Made by a program: the position numbers and the translations under genes. 64,000 bases of DNA from Keratinibaculum paraultunense (GTDB taxonomy: Bacteria > Bacillota > Clostridia > Tissierellales > Tepidimicrobiaceae), in contig NZ_CP068564.1 of the NCBI RefSeq assembly GCF_016767175.1, forward strand, positions 124,001 through 188,000, written 5' to 3'. Below, piece after piece: positions 22,752 to 31,690 of this stretch. Under the pieces are notes generated by a model. The model saw only the letters and a program-made list of their open reading frames with translations. It did not search any database and had not been told where the DNA came from. The first letter of the stretch is position 1, and each line of letters begins with the position of its first letter.

Positions 22752-23872
22752 AAAAAAGAATTGTATTTTTTCTAATTTTAATATTGCTTACAATATTTTT
22801 GACTGGTTGTTGGGATATGATGGAGATAAATCAAAGACTTTTCATATCTAGTATAGGAGCGGATTTATATGACCATGAAGGTATGAATAAGCTTTTAGTA
22901 ACTTATGTATATCCTAACATACATGCTATAGGTAAGAATGCAACTGAGGAAAAGAAAAAATATGTTATATCTACACCTTCTAGTAGCATATTTCAAGCAG
23001 GAAAAGAGTTTAGCGGTAATGTGGAATATCCTTGCTGTTATAAACATGTAAAAGTATTTATATTTGGAGAAGATGTAATCAAAGATGAAAATATAACAAG
23101 AGAAATAATTGATGAATTAAATAGAGATACTATGATAAATAAAAAAGTGTTTATATTGGTAGCTGATGATAAAGCTAAAGATATATTAGAATCTAAGGCT
23201 CCTCAAGTACAAATAACAGATGGTACCATATACAATATATTGAGAGATAATCGCAGTGCAAGTAGATTTACGCCTCAAACTTTAACTAATATGATATCTG
23301 ACTTGGATTGTAATGGTGTTACTCTTATACCAAGAATAATTAAAAAAGGAAAAGAATTATCCATATCTGGTGCTGCCATAGTAAAAAATTATAAACTTGT
23401 AGGTTGGATTGGAGAAAAAGAAAATAGAGCAATAAGTCTTGTAAATGGTGCTGTAGGACGGGAGATAATGGATATAGTTTACAATGATAGTATATTATCT
23501 TATACTATTACTAAAATAGATGCTAATAAAAAAGTGGATATAGATGAAAATATAACAGCGAATATTTTTATAAGATTAGAAGGCTATATTCAAGGATATA
23601 AAATGGATATTGAAACTAATTTATTTAAAAATGAAATATTATTAGATATGGAAAAGGCTTTAGCGAAGGAGATTGAAAAGGAAATAAGAGAAACTTTATT
23701 TTTTATTCAAAAAAAACATAATGCAGATGTGATAGGAATTGGATCCCATATAAGAAAATTTCATCCTAAAACCTGGAAGAAAGTTGAAGACAACTGGGAA
23801 AACATATTTTCAGAGGTGAAATTTAATGTAACTGTAGATCCAATAATAAGAAGAACAGGTCTAACAAAATAA
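22748..23872 (+). CDS. germinant receptor lipoprotein, Ger(x)C family (C subunit)
   Basis: Lipoprotein subunit of the receptor. The GTG start overlaps the B gene. The lipoprotein signal is clear: KKRIVFFLILILLTIFLTGCWDMMEINQR, with LTGC as lipobox and the family CWD motif. The body contains GNVEYPCCYKHVKVFIFGED and the C-terminal DVIGIGSHIRKFHPKTWKKVEDNW, both characteristic of GerKC/GerAC. Normal length (374). The germinant is not predictable from sequence. Confidence 0.95.
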   Translation: MKKRIVFFLILILLTIFLTGCWDMMEINQRLFISSIGADLYDHEGMNKLLVTYVYPNIHAIGKNATEEKKKYVISTPSSSIFQAGKEFSGNVEYPCCYKHVKVFIFGEDVIKDENITREIIDELNRDTMINKKVFILVADDKAKDILESKAPQVQITDGTIYNILRDNRSASRFTPQTLTNMISDLDCNGVTLIPRIIKKGKELSISGAAIVKNYKLVGWIGEKENRAISLVNGAVGREIMDIVYNDSILSYTITKIDANKKVDIDENITANIFIRLEGYIQGYKMDIETNLFKNEILLDMEKALAKEIEKEIRETLFFIQKKHNADVIGIGSHIRKFHPKTWKKVEDNWENIFSEVKFNVTVDPIIRRTGLTK

Positions 23873-23945
23873 AAAAATAGTATAAAAAAACAATAATAGG
23901 AAATAATTAATAGTGCCAGAAGAAAAGTATATAGGAGGAATTTTA

Positions 23946-24632
23946 ATGAAACATAAACGATTGACTCTTTGTTTAGTACTGTTAGTTATTTCTGCAGTAT
24001 ATTTAATATATCCTTATGCTAGTAAAAAAGATAAGGATGAAGAAAGTTTTAAAGATGAGATAATTCGTTTTCATATAAAAGCCAATAGCAATAAAGAAGA
24101 AGATCAAGCACTAAAACTCAAAATAAGAGATGAAATATTAAAGAAAATGGGAGATAAATTTGCAAATAGCAGATCCATAGAAGAAACTAGATATATAATA
24201 TTAAATAATATAGATAACATCAAATCCATATCGGAAGATTTAATTGCCAAAGAAGGGAAGGATTTTTCTGTAGATGTCTCTTTAGGTAATAGAAAGTTTC
24301 CTACTAGAAAATATGGAAATATTATTTTCCCAGCAGGAGAATATGAAACACTTATGGTAAGCATAGGGGAAGGTAAAGGGCAGAATTGGTGGTGTGTTAT
24401 GTTTCCTCCTTTGTGTTTTGTAGAGATTAGTCATGGTAATACAAGTAATCCAGAAAAGGTTTTAGGAAAAGTTTTATCAGAAGAAGAAGTATATAAGCTA
24501 CAAGCTAATAAAGAATTAGAAGAGCCACCTATAATACTAAAATCGAAAATAATAGAAGTATTTGGGAAAACAAAAAATAATATTGTCAACAAATTCCTAA
24601 GAAATATTGAGGCTACTACTAGTAAAAATTAG
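23946..24632 (+). CDS. spoIIR: stage II sporulation protein R
   Basis: Signal protein made in the forespore and secreted to the intermembrane space, where it triggers SpoIIGA to process pro-sigma-E. ATG at 23946 follows AGGAGGAATTTTA; the longer in-frame start (23913) lacks a ribosome site. An N-terminal signal anchor (RLTLCLVLLVISAVYLIYPYA) precedes the conserved FKDEIIRFHIKANSNKEEDQALKLKIRDEIL, FPAGEYETLMVSIGEGKGQNWWCVMFPPLCFVEISH. The 3' end, including the stop codon, forms part of a terminator stem. Confidence 0.95.
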   Translation: MKHKRLTLCLVLLVISAVYLIYPYASKKDKDEESFKDEIIRFHIKANSNKEEDQALKLKIRDEILKKMGDKFANSRSIEETRYIILNNIDNIKSISEDLIAKEGKDFSVDVSLGNRKFPTRKYGNIIFPAGEYETLMVSIGEGKGQNWWCVMFPPLCFVEISHGNTSNPEKVLGKVLSEEEVYKLQANKELEEPPIILKSKIIEVFGKTKNNIVNKFLRNIEATTSKN

Positions 24633-24644
24633 TAGTAGCCTTAA
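24608..24644 (+). terminator. intrinsic terminator after spoIIR
   Basis: GGCTACTACTA ... TAGTAGTAGCC hairpin overlapping the spoIIR stop codon. The T-tract is weak (TTAATACTTT). Confidence 0.65.
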
Positions 24645-24731
24645 TACTTTGAACATTTTTGATTTATCTGTATAAAAATTATTTTTTTACAAAAAATATA
24701 AAAACTAACCAATATGAGAGGAGGAAGCTAT

Positions 24732-25448
24732 TTGAAAAAGTTTACCATAATGACCATGACATTTGTATTACTATTTTTATCAATACTTATGTTTTATGAG
24801 CCAAATAAAAATATTATAGAAAGTATTAGTAGATACAATATGTATGCACCAAAAATACTCTATTGGGGCTCAAGAGGTCAAGATGTAAAAAATGTTCAAT
24901 GGCAGTTGGTTAAATGGAAATATCTTATAGGGAAAGTAGATGGCATATATGGTCCAGAAACTTATAGAGCAGTTAGAAGATTTCAAGCTAAAAATGGATT
25001 ATCTGTAGATGGAGTAGTAGGTCCAAAAACTGCAGCAGCATTAGGCATTACATTAAAAGGTACTACAGTTCCTGCTTCTGCTCAAGGTATAAGTAGAAAA
25101 GGAGATGAATATCTGTTAGCTAGGGCTATTCATGGAGAAGCTAGAGGGGAACCTTATATAGGAAAAGTAGCAGTAGGAGCTGTTGTATTAAATAGAGTTA
25201 GAAGTCCAAAGTTTCCCAATACAATAGCAGGAGTAATATATCAACCTTTAGCATTTACAGCAGTAGCTGATGGACAGATAAATTTAACTCCAGGGAAAGA
25301 TGCTATAAAAGCTGCAAGGGATGCATTAAATGGTTGGGATCCTACCTATGGAGCATTATACTATTGGAATCCAGCTACTGCAACTAGTAGATGGATTTGG
25401 TCTAGAAAAGTAACATTAAAAATTGGTAAACATTGGTTTGGAATATAG
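24732..25448 (+). CDS. sleB: spore cortex-lytic enzyme SleB
   Basis: Lytic transglycosylase that degrades cortex peptidoglycan during germination. A signal anchor (FTIMTMTFVLLFLSILMFY) is followed by a peptidoglycan-binding domain (residues 45-105; WGSRGQDVKNVQWQLVKWKYLIG, GIYGPETYRAVRRFQAKNGLSVDGVVGPKTAAAL). The hydrolase-2 catalytic domain spans about 125-238 (LARAIHGEARGEPYIGKVAVGAVVLNRV with the catalytic Glu, YYWNPATATSRWIWSR). TTG at 24732 is chosen because the ATG at 24714 lies within the Shine-Dalgarno region AGAGGAGG. Followed by ypeB, its usual partner. Confidence 0.95.
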   Translation: MKKFTIMTMTFVLLFLSILMFYEPNKNIIESISRYNMYAPKILYWGSRGQDVKNVQWQLVKWKYLIGKVDGIYGPETYRAVRRFQAKNGLSVDGVVGPKTAAALGITLKGTTVPASAQGISRKGDEYLLARAIHGEARGEPYIGKVAVGAVVLNRVRSPKFPNTIAGVIYQPLAFTAVADGQINLTPGKDAIKAARDALNGWDPTYGALYYWNPATATSRWIWSRKVTLKIGKHWFGI

Positions 25449-25459
25449 GAGGTGATAAG

Positions 25460-26827
25460 ATGAAAAAAAGAAAATGGTGGATAGCTCCAACTATATTAGG
25501 CTTAGCATTGGTAGTAGCTTTAGTATGGGGTTATAATGAATATACAATGAAAAATGAATTGGGAATGGCATTAGAAAACCATTATCAAAGATTGTTTTTT
25601 GATATAAAAAAGCATGTGGAAAATGTTCAAGTAAATTTATCTAAAGCCATGCTGTCAGAGTCTAGAGATCAAAATGTATTACTATTATCTCAAATAATGA
25701 ATGAAGCTTATTTTGCTCAAGACAAATTAGCTCAAATGCCAATAACTCATGCAGAAACATCCAAAACAGAAAAATTTTTAAATCAAGTTGCAGATTATAG
25801 CTATTATTTAATTCAAGCTCATTTAAAGGGTGAATCGTTGACTGACAAACAAAGGGAAACATTGGCCAGCCTTCAAGGGAATTCTGCCATATTTAATAGT
25901 GAACTAGCAGAATTACAGTCAGAATTAGCTGACAAAAATTTTTTGATGACCAGTCTAAACAAAAAACAAGCTAAAAAGATTAGAGAAGGCAATGAGAAGA
26001 TATTTCAAACTAGTTTAGTTTCTATAGAAAAAAACATGGCTAAAACTCCAGAATTGATATATGATGGACCTTTTTCTGATCAAATAATAAATAGAAAACC
26101 TTTAGGGCTAACAGGAAAAGAAGTATCAAAAAAAGAAGCAGAGAAAATAGCAAAAGAGTTTTTTGGAGCTAATAGAGTTCAAGATATAAGTTCCTTTGAA
26201 GAAGGAAAGGATATTGATAAAGTAAAGATTCCGTCTCATACTTTTAATATAATACCTAAAAATACTTCTAAGGAATTAGCTGTATATATGGGTGTATCTA
26301 AAAAAGGCGGGAAAGTAATATGGATGGCTAATCCTAGACCCGTATCTAAGGGAGATTTATCAATAAAAGAAGCTCAGGATAAAGCATTAAAATATCTTAA
26401 AGAAAAGGGATTTGAAAACATGGAGCCTAATTATTATTTGAGATATGATGGTACTATCCTGTTTAATTGTGTATATAAAGAAGATGATATAACTATATAT
26501 CCTGATTTAGTCAAAATAAAAGTAGCTTTAGATAATGGAGAAATAGTTGGATTTGATGCTTCAACCTATTATCTTAATCATCATGTTAGAAATATTCCCC
26601 AAGCAAATATAACTATAGAAGAAGCTAAAAACAAGGTAAATCCTGGATTAGATATAGATTCTATTCGATTAGCATTAATTCCCAAAGGAAAAGAAGAAGT
26701 ATTATGCTATGAATTTAAAGGAAAATATAGAGGAGGGGATTATATAGTATATATAAATGCCCTTGATGGAAGTGAAGAGCAGATACTTCAATTAATAAAA
26801 GATGAAAATGGAACTTTAACATTTTAA
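25460..26827 (+). CDS. ypeB: germination protein YpeB
   Basis: Partner of SleB, required for its accumulation and stability in the spore. An N-terminal transmembrane segment (WIAPTILGLALVVALVWGY) is followed by a long helical region with QxxLAQMP-type repeats (residues 25-190). Three PepSY-like C-terminal domains then follow (GLTGKEVSKKEAEKIAKEFFG, LSIKEAQDKALKYLKEKGF, NITIEEAKNKVNPGL). ATG at 25460 follows TATAGGAGGTGAT, and the gene starts 11 bp after the sleB stop, so sleB-ypeB is one operon. Confidence 0.95.
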   Translation: MKKRKWWIAPTILGLALVVALVWGYNEYTMKNELGMALENHYQRLFFDIKKHVENVQVNLSKAMLSESRDQNVLLLSQIMNEAYFAQDKLAQMPITHAETSKTEKFLNQVADYSYYLIQAHLKGESLTDKQRETLASLQGNSAIFNSELAELQSELADKNFLMTSLNKKQAKKIREGNEKIFQTSLVSIEKNMAKTPELIYDGPFSDQIINRKPLGLTGKEVSKKEAEKIAKEFFGANRVQDISSFEEGKDIDKVKIPSHTFNIIPKNTSKELAVYMGVSKKGGKVIWMANPRPVSKGDLSIKEAQDKALKYLKEKGFENMEPNYYLRYDGTILFNCVYKEDDITIYPDLVKIKVALDNGEIVGFDASTYYLNHHVRNIPQANITIEEAKNKVNPGLDIDSIRLALIPKGKEEVLCYEFKGKYRGGDYIVYINALDGSEEQILQLIKDENGTLTF

Positions 26828-26839
26828 AATAATAGTTGT

Positions 26840-26886
26840 AAATTCCCCCTTATATCATTAAAATATAATAAAAGGGGGAATTTTTA
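26840..26886 (+). terminator. terminator hairpin overlapping the murI ribosome site
   Basis: Perfect 12-bp stem AAATTCCCCCTT (26840-26851) / AAGGGGGAATTT (26872-26883) with T-tract to 26885. The right arm contains AAGGGGG, the only Shine-Dalgarno for murI at 26886. Same layout as 19894-19948. Confidence 0.82.
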
Positions 26887-27692
26887 TGGATAATAGACCT
26901 ATAGGAGTATTTGATTCAGGAATTGGTGGACTAACAGTACTTAAAGAAATAGTAGAACAGCTTCCAGGAGAGGATATAGTATATTTTGGAGATACAGCTA
27001 GGATCCCCTATGGAACTAGATCTAAAGAGACTGTGATAAAATATTTTTTTCAATCAGTTAGATTTTTATTAACAAAAGAGATAAAAGCAATAGTAGTTGC
27101 TTGTAATACAGCTTCTGCATTAGCTATGGAGGAAGCACAAAAGGTATTTGATATACCATTCATAGGAGTAGTAGAGCCAGGTTCAAAGGCTGCAGTAGCT
27201 TCCACTAAAAATGCTACCATAGGAGTTATAGGTACAGAAGGGACTATAAACAGTGGAGCCTATCAAAAAAAAATAAGGCAAATGCTTCCTTCCGCAGAAA
27301 TAATAGGCATATCTTGTCCTTTATTTGTACCTATAGTGGAGGAAGGTTGGGAAAATTCAGATGTGGCATATATAGCAGCAAAAAAATATTTATTAGAGTT
27401 AAAAGAGCATAATATAGACTCATTGGTATTAGGATGTACCCATTATCCAGCTCTTAGATACACTATCAATAAAGTATTAGGGGATAAAGTAATCCTTATA
27501 AATCCAGCCTATGAAACAGCTAAAGCTACTAAGAACATGTTAAAGGATAGAAATCTATTGTCTAACAAAATAGATGGAGGTAAATGTAATTATTTTGTAA
27601 GTGACGACCCAGAAAAGTTTAAACGTATAGGAGGAAATATACTTAGGAAAGAGATAGCTTTTGTTCAAAAGATAAATATAGAAAATTTATAG
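26886..27692 (+). CDS. murI: glutamate racemase
   Basis: Cofactor-independent racemase supplying D-glutamate for peptidoglycan. Both catalytic cysteines and their motifs are visible: FDSGIGGLTVLKEI (N-terminal Asp/Ser), VVACNTASALA (first Cys) and LGCTHYPAL (second Cys). GDTARIPYGTRSKETV is also conserved. Length (268) is normal. The ATG directly follows a terminator-like hairpin whose right arm holds the ribosome site, so translation may depend on melting of that structure. Confidence 0.97.
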   Translation: MDNRPIGVFDSGIGGLTVLKEIVEQLPGEDIVYFGDTARIPYGTRSKETVIKYFFQSVRFLLTKEIKAIVVACNTASALAMEEAQKVFDIPFIGVVEPGSKAAVASTKNATIGVIGTEGTINSGAYQKKIRQMLPSAEIIGISCPLFVPIVEEGWENSDVAYIAAKKYLLELKEHNIDSLVLGCTHYPALRYTINKVLGDKVILINPAYETAKATKNMLKDRNLLSNKIDGGKCNYFVSDDPEKFKRIGGNILRKEIAFVQKINIENL

Positions 27693-27711
27693 GCACTAAT
27701 TAGTGCCTATA
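27688..27711 (+). terminator. palindrome at the murI stop
   Basis: TATAGGCACTAA / TTAGTGCCTATA perfect palindrome including the murI stop codon. No long T-tract, so termination is uncertain. An imperfect GGCAGTTGGTGCC lies just downstream. Confidence 0.5.
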
Positions 27712-27757
27712 ATTAGGCAGTTGGTGCCCAAATTTAAGCACAAAGGGGGATTGGAAT

Positions 27758-29143
27758 ATGAAAGATTTATTTTTTAAGGAAAACATATTAGAGATTTTAG
27801 ATTATATAGAAGAAGGCATACACATTATAGATGATAAAGGAAGAATAGTATATCATAATTTATTTGGTCAAAAAATCGATGGAATAGATAGAGAAAAAGC
27901 TATAGGAAGGCATCTATTGGAAGTATACCCTTCTCTTACCTATGAAACTTCTACACTTTTAACAGTTATGAAAACAGGGAAACCCATATTGAAAAAAGAG
28001 CAAACTTTTATAAACTACAAAGGAGAAAAAATAACTACTATAAATTCATCTATCCCTATAAAAAATAATGGGAAAATACTAGGAGCATTAGAGATATCTA
28101 AAGATATTACTCAAGTTAGAGAAATGTCAGAAAAAATAGTAGATCTGCAAAGTCAATTATATAACAATAATATTCGCCCAACAAAACAAGAAGAAGGGAC
28201 AGCAAAATATACCTTTATAGATATAATAGGGGAAAATGAGCAAATGTTAGAGTTAAAGAAAATAGCTTTAAAAGCGGCTAAAACTGATGCACCAGTTTTA
28301 ATATATGGAGAAACTGGAACAGGGAAAGAGCTATTTGTCCATTCTATACACAACTCAAGTCATAGAAAAGACAATCCTTTCATTACTCAAAATTGTGCAA
28401 CATTACCAGCTAACTTATTAGAGAGTATATTATTTGGAACTGTAAAAGGTGGTTTTACTGGAGCAGAAGATAGAAAAGGATTATTTCAATTAGCCCATGG
28501 AGGTACATTATTTTTAGATGAGATAAATTCTATGCCTTTAGAGCTACAATCTAAATTATTACGAGCTATACAAGATGGTACTATAAGAGCAGTAGGAGGA
28601 ACAAAAACTATAAATGTAGATGTAAGAATAATAAGTGCCACAAACATTCCACCAGAAGAAGCAGTAAAAAAAGGATTAATGAGAAAAGACCTATACTATA
28701 GATTAAATGTAATAAATTTAAACATCCCTCCTTTAAGAGAAAGAAAAGATGACATTCCAATACTTACCGATTATTTCATTAAAAAATTAAATAAAAAATT
28801 AAATAGATCAGTAAAAGGAGTTTCCAAGGAAGTTATGAATATATTTTTAAAACATCCTTGGGAAGGAAATGTAAGAGAATTAGAAAACCTATTGGAAGGG
28901 ATAATAAGTATACAAGATGTGGAATTTATAGAGAAAAAGCACTTACCAGCTAAATTTAAACATAAAGAAGATAAAATCTTGGAACCTTTCTCCTTAAAGG
29001 AAACTTTAGAAGAAATAGAAAAGGATTTCATAAGCAAAGCTTTAGAAAAAACAGATTATAACATTAGTAAAGCAGCAGAAAAATTAAACATTCCTCGACA
29101 AACTCTCCAATACAAAATATCCAAATATGATTTAAAAAAATAA
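27758..29143 (+). CDS. sigma-54-dependent activator, PAS-AAA+-Fis
   Basis: Enhancer-binding protein of 461 residues. An N-terminal PAS domain (about 8-125; GIHIIDDKGRIVYHNLFGQKI, GALEISKDITQV) is followed by the AAA+ domain (about 150-385) with Walker A GETGTGKE, Walker B GGTLFLDEI and PPLRERKDDIP. A Fis-type helix-turn-helix lies at the C terminus (YNISKAAEKLNIPRQTLQYKISKY). The sigma-54 contact loop reads GGFTGA instead of the usual GAFTGA, a conservative change. ATG follows AAAGGGGGATTGGAAT. A near-perfect -24/-12 promoter lies 132 bp beyond its stop, upstream of kdd, so it probably controls lysine fermentation, with the PAS domain sensing an unknown ligand. Confidence 0.93.
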   Translation: MKDLFFKENILEILDYIEEGIHIIDDKGRIVYHNLFGQKIDGIDREKAIGRHLLEVYPSLTYETSTLLTVMKTGKPILKKEQTFINYKGEKITTINSSIPIKNNGKILGALEISKDITQVREMSEKIVDLQSQLYNNNIRPTKQEEGTAKYTFIDIIGENEQMLELKKIALKAAKTDAPVLIYGETGTGKELFVHSIHNSSHRKDNPFITQNCATLPANLLESILFGTVKGGFTGAEDRKGLFQLAHGGTLFLDEINSMPLELQSKLLRAIQDGTIRAVGGTKTINVDVRIISATNIPPEEAVKKGLMRKDLYYRLNVINLNIPPLRERKDDIPILTDYFIKKLNKKLNRSVKGVSKEVMNIFLKHPWEGNVRELENLLEGIISIQDVEFIEKKHLPAKFKHKEDKILEPFSLKETLEEIEKDFISKALEKTDYNISKAAEKLNIPRQTLQYKISKYDLKK

Positions 29144-29147
29144 TAAT

Positions 29148-29190
29148 AAGTATAAAAATTGGTGCCTGGCACCAATTTTTATACTTATTT
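29148..29190. terminator. terminator palindrome with GGTGCCTGGCACC tip
   Basis: Perfect 19-bp arms (29148-29166 and 29168-29186) around a single T. The core GGTGCC-T-GGCACC is identical to that at 36719-36731, but the outer arms differ. It terminates the activator gene and separates it from the kdd operon. Confidence 0.85.
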
Positions 29191-29206
29191 TGCCGAAAAA
29201 TAGGCA
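29191..29206. promoter_or_regulatory. candidate activator-binding site (UAS)
   Basis: Imperfect palindrome TGCC-N8-GGCA, about 70 bp upstream of the -24 element. Position fits an enhancer site for the Fis-type activator, but this is inferred from symmetry only. Confidence 0.35.
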
Positions 29207-29274
29207 GTAAAATTTAATATTTATATTATTTTTATCAAAGTAGTAAGATTTAACAGGGTTTTATATGAAAAATA

Positions 29275-29291
29275 TTGGCATGAATATTGCA
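29275..29291 (+). promoter_or_regulatory. sigma-54 (-24/-12) promoter of the lysine operon
   Basis: TTGGCATGAATATTGCA: GG at 29277-29278 and GC at 29289-29290 with exact 12-nt periodicity, close to the consensus TGGCAC-N5-TTGCA. It lies 49 bp upstream of the kdd start and directly downstream of a sigma-54 activator gene. Confidence 0.88.
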
Positions 29292-29339
29292 TCAATTAAT
29301 ATTACAAGAATTAATATTATGAAAAAGGAGGAATCATCT

Positions 29340-30380
29340 ATGGAAAAAGGATGCCCATATGGAACTCATAGAGTATTGGAACCAAAGGGGGTTTTACCTC
29401 AACCAGCGTTAAAATTAGATAATAATATGGATGAAATATACGATAATGAAATTTTAATCGATGTACAAACTTTAAATATTGATTCAGCAAGTTTTACTCA
29501 AATAAAAGAACAAGCTAAGGGAGATATAGAGGAAATAAAAAGAATAATGAAAAACATAGTAGATGAAAGAGGTAAACATCAAAATCCAGTAACTGGTTCA
29601 GGGGGAATGTTAATAGGAACTGTTGAAAAGATAGGACCTGCTTTAGAAAGAAAGATAGATTTAAAAGTGGGAGACAAAATTGCAACTTTAGTATCCTTAT
29701 CCCTAACACCTCTTAGAATAGATGAATTTATAGAAGTAAGACCAGAAGTAGATCAAGTAGATATAAAGGGTAAAGCAATATTGTTTGAATCAGGAATATA
29801 TGCAGTATTACCTGACGATTTACCAGAAAACTTAGCTTTATCTGTACTAGATGTAGCAGGAGCACCAGCTCAAACAGCTAAACTTGTTAAACCAGGAGAC
29901 ACAGTAGTAGTACTTGGAGGAACAGGAAAATCTGGTATGCTTTGTTTACATGAAGCTAAAAAAAGAGCAGGTGTTACAGGAAAAGTTATATGTATAGGTT
30001 CTAGAGATGAAACTATAGCAAGGACTAAAAAGGCAGATTTAGCAGATCATTATATAAAAGCTGATGCTACCGATGCAGTAGGTTTGATGAATAAAATAAA
30101 AGAACTTACCGATGGAGAGATGGCAGATATAGTTATAAATACTGTAAATATACCTAATACCGAGATGAGTAGTATATTAGCTACTAAAGATAAAGGAATA
30201 GTATATTTCTTTAGTATGGCGACCAGTTTTACTAAAGCAGCTTTAGGTGCAGAAGGTGTAGGAAAAGATATAACTATGATAATAGGAAATGGATATACTG
30301 AAGGGCATGCTGAAATAGCTTTAGAGATAATGAGAGAAAACGAGAAATTAAGAGATATATTTGAAAAGTTATACGCTTAA
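29340..30380 (+). CDS. kdd: L-erythro-3,5-diaminohexanoate dehydrogenase
   Basis: NAD-dependent oxidative deamination of 3,5-diaminohexanoate to 5-amino-3-oxohexanoate in lysine fermentation. The N terminus [24 protein letters not shown] and the DSASF segment are typical of Kdd. A Rossmann-type nucleotide site follows ([20 protein letters not shown]). Length is 346 residues from ATG at 29340, which has AAAGGAGG at good spacing. A longer in-frame start at 29265 is rejected because the sigma-54 promoter lies within that extension. First gene of the kdd-kamABCDE operon. Confidence 0.95.
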   Translation: MEKGCPYGTHRVLEPKGVLPQPALKLDNNMDEIYDNEILIDVQTLNIDSASFTQIKEQAKGDIEEIKRIMKNIVDERGKHQNPVTGSGGMLIGTVEKIGPALERKIDLKVGDKIATLVSLSLTPLRIDEFIEVRPEVDQVDIKGKAILFESGIYAVLPDDLPENLALSVLDVAGAPAQTAKLVKPGDTVVVLGGTGKSGMLCLHEAKKRAGVTGKVICIGSRDETIARTKKADLADHYIKADATDAVGLMNKIKELTDGEMADIVINTVNIPNTEMSSILATKDKGIVYFFSMATSFTKAALGAEGVGKDITMIIGNGYTEGHAEIALEIMRENEKLRDIFEKLYA

Positions 30381-30418
30381 AAAGTGTTTCATGTTATATT
30401 TTAAAAGGAGGATATAAA

Positions 30419-31669
30419 ATGAGATCCTATAAGGATATTGAATTGTGGAAAGATGTTACTGACGATCAATGGTATGATTGGAAGTGGCAAGTTGCAAATA
30501 GGATTACTGATGTGAAAACCTTAAAGAAAGTAATAAACATATCGGATGAGGAAGAGAAAGATATAGAAGCTGTACTTAAAAAATTTAGAATGGGAATTAC
30601 ACCTTACTATGCATCATTAATGGATCCAGATGATAAAAATTGTCCTATTAGAAAACAAGCAGTGCCTACTATCATGGAAACTTACGAAAGTATAGCAGAT
30701 ATGGAAGATCCATTAGCAGAAGATATAGATTCACCAGTACCTGGCATAACCCATAGATATCCTGACAGAGTACTATTTTTAATCACAGATCAATGCTCCA
30801 TGTACTGCAGACATTGTACTAGAAGAAGATTTGCAGGGCAAAAAGATTCAGAAGCACCAAAAAAAAGGATAGATCAAGGAATTGAATATATAAGGAATAC
30901 ACCTCAAGTAAGAGATGTACTATTATCAGGTGGAGATGCACTATTAGTATCAAATGATAGATTAGAATATATAATAAAAGAATTAAGATCTATACCTCAT
31001 GTGGAAATTATAAGAATAGGTACTCGTGCTCCAGTAGTAATGCCTATGAGAATTACTGATGATTTAGTAAATATGTTAAAGAAATATCATCCTATATGGT
31101 TAAATACTCATTTCAATCATCCAAAAGAAGTTACAGAAGATTCTAAAGAAGCTGCAAGGAAGATGGCAGATGCAGGAATTCCTTTAGGAAATCAATCAGT
31201 ACTATTAAGAGGAGTAAACGATTGCCCTCACATAATGAAAGAACTAGTTCATAAACTAGTGATGATGAGGATTAGACCTTACTATATATATCAATGTGAT
31301 CTATCCATGGGAATAGAGCATTTTAGAACTAAAGTAGCCAAAGGTATACAGATAATTGAAGCATTAAGAGGACATACTTCAGGATTTGCAGTACCAACAT
31401 TTGTAGTGGATGCACCTGGAGGTGGTGGAAAAATACCAGTTATGCCACAGTATTTAATAAGCCAATCTCCTGAAAAGGTAGTATTGAGAAACTACGAAGG
31501 AGTAATTACCACTTATACAGAACCTCAAATGGTAGAAGAGCCTTGCAACTGTCCAGTCTGCAGAAAAGAAAGGGAAGGACGAACAACAGGTGTAGCAGAA
31601 CTACTTGAAAGCAAAGAAGTAAAATTTTTAGAACCAAATAATCTAGAAAGAAAGCAAAGAAAAGCTTAA
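30419..31669 (+). CDS. kamA: lysine 2,3-aminomutase
   Basis: Radical SAM/PLP enzyme converting L-lysine to L-beta-lysine. The iron-sulfur motif is CSMYCRHC (Cys126, 130, 133). The PLP-binding lysine is Lys338 in DAPGGGGK. Asp294 and Asp331 match the substrate-lysine contacts of the Clostridium enzyme. Cys269 plus Cys376, Cys378 and Cys381 form the inter-subunit zinc site. All are conserved at nearly the published numbering, so activity on lysine rather than EF-P is well supported. The ATG follows AAAAGGAGGATATAA. Second gene of the operon. Confidence 0.97.
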   Translation: MRSYKDIELWKDVTDDQWYDWKWQVANRITDVKTLKKVINISDEEEKDIEAVLKKFRMGITPYYASLMDPDDKNCPIRKQAVPTIMETYESIADMEDPLAEDIDSPVPGITHRYPDRVLFLITDQCSMYCRHCTRRRFAGQKDSEAPKKRIDQGIEYIRNTPQVRDVLLSGGDALLVSNDRLEYIIKELRSIPHVEIIRIGTRAPVVMPMRITDDLVNMLKKYHPIWLNTHFNHPKEVTEDSKEAARKMADAGIPLGNQSVLLRGVNDCPHIMKELVHKLVMMRIRPYYIYQCDLSMGIEHFRTKVAKGIQIIEALRGHTSGFAVPTFVVDAPGGGGKIPVMPQYLISQSPEKVVLRNYEGVITTYTEPQMVEEPCNCPVCRKEREGRTTGVAELLESKEVKFLEPNNLERKQRKA

Positions 31670-31690
31670 GCAATAATAGGAGGAAATATA

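Noticed and set aside
29265-29339. N-terminal extension of kdd
   Set aside because: The sigma-54 promoter (29275-29291) lies inside it, and AAAGGAGG serves the ATG at 29340.
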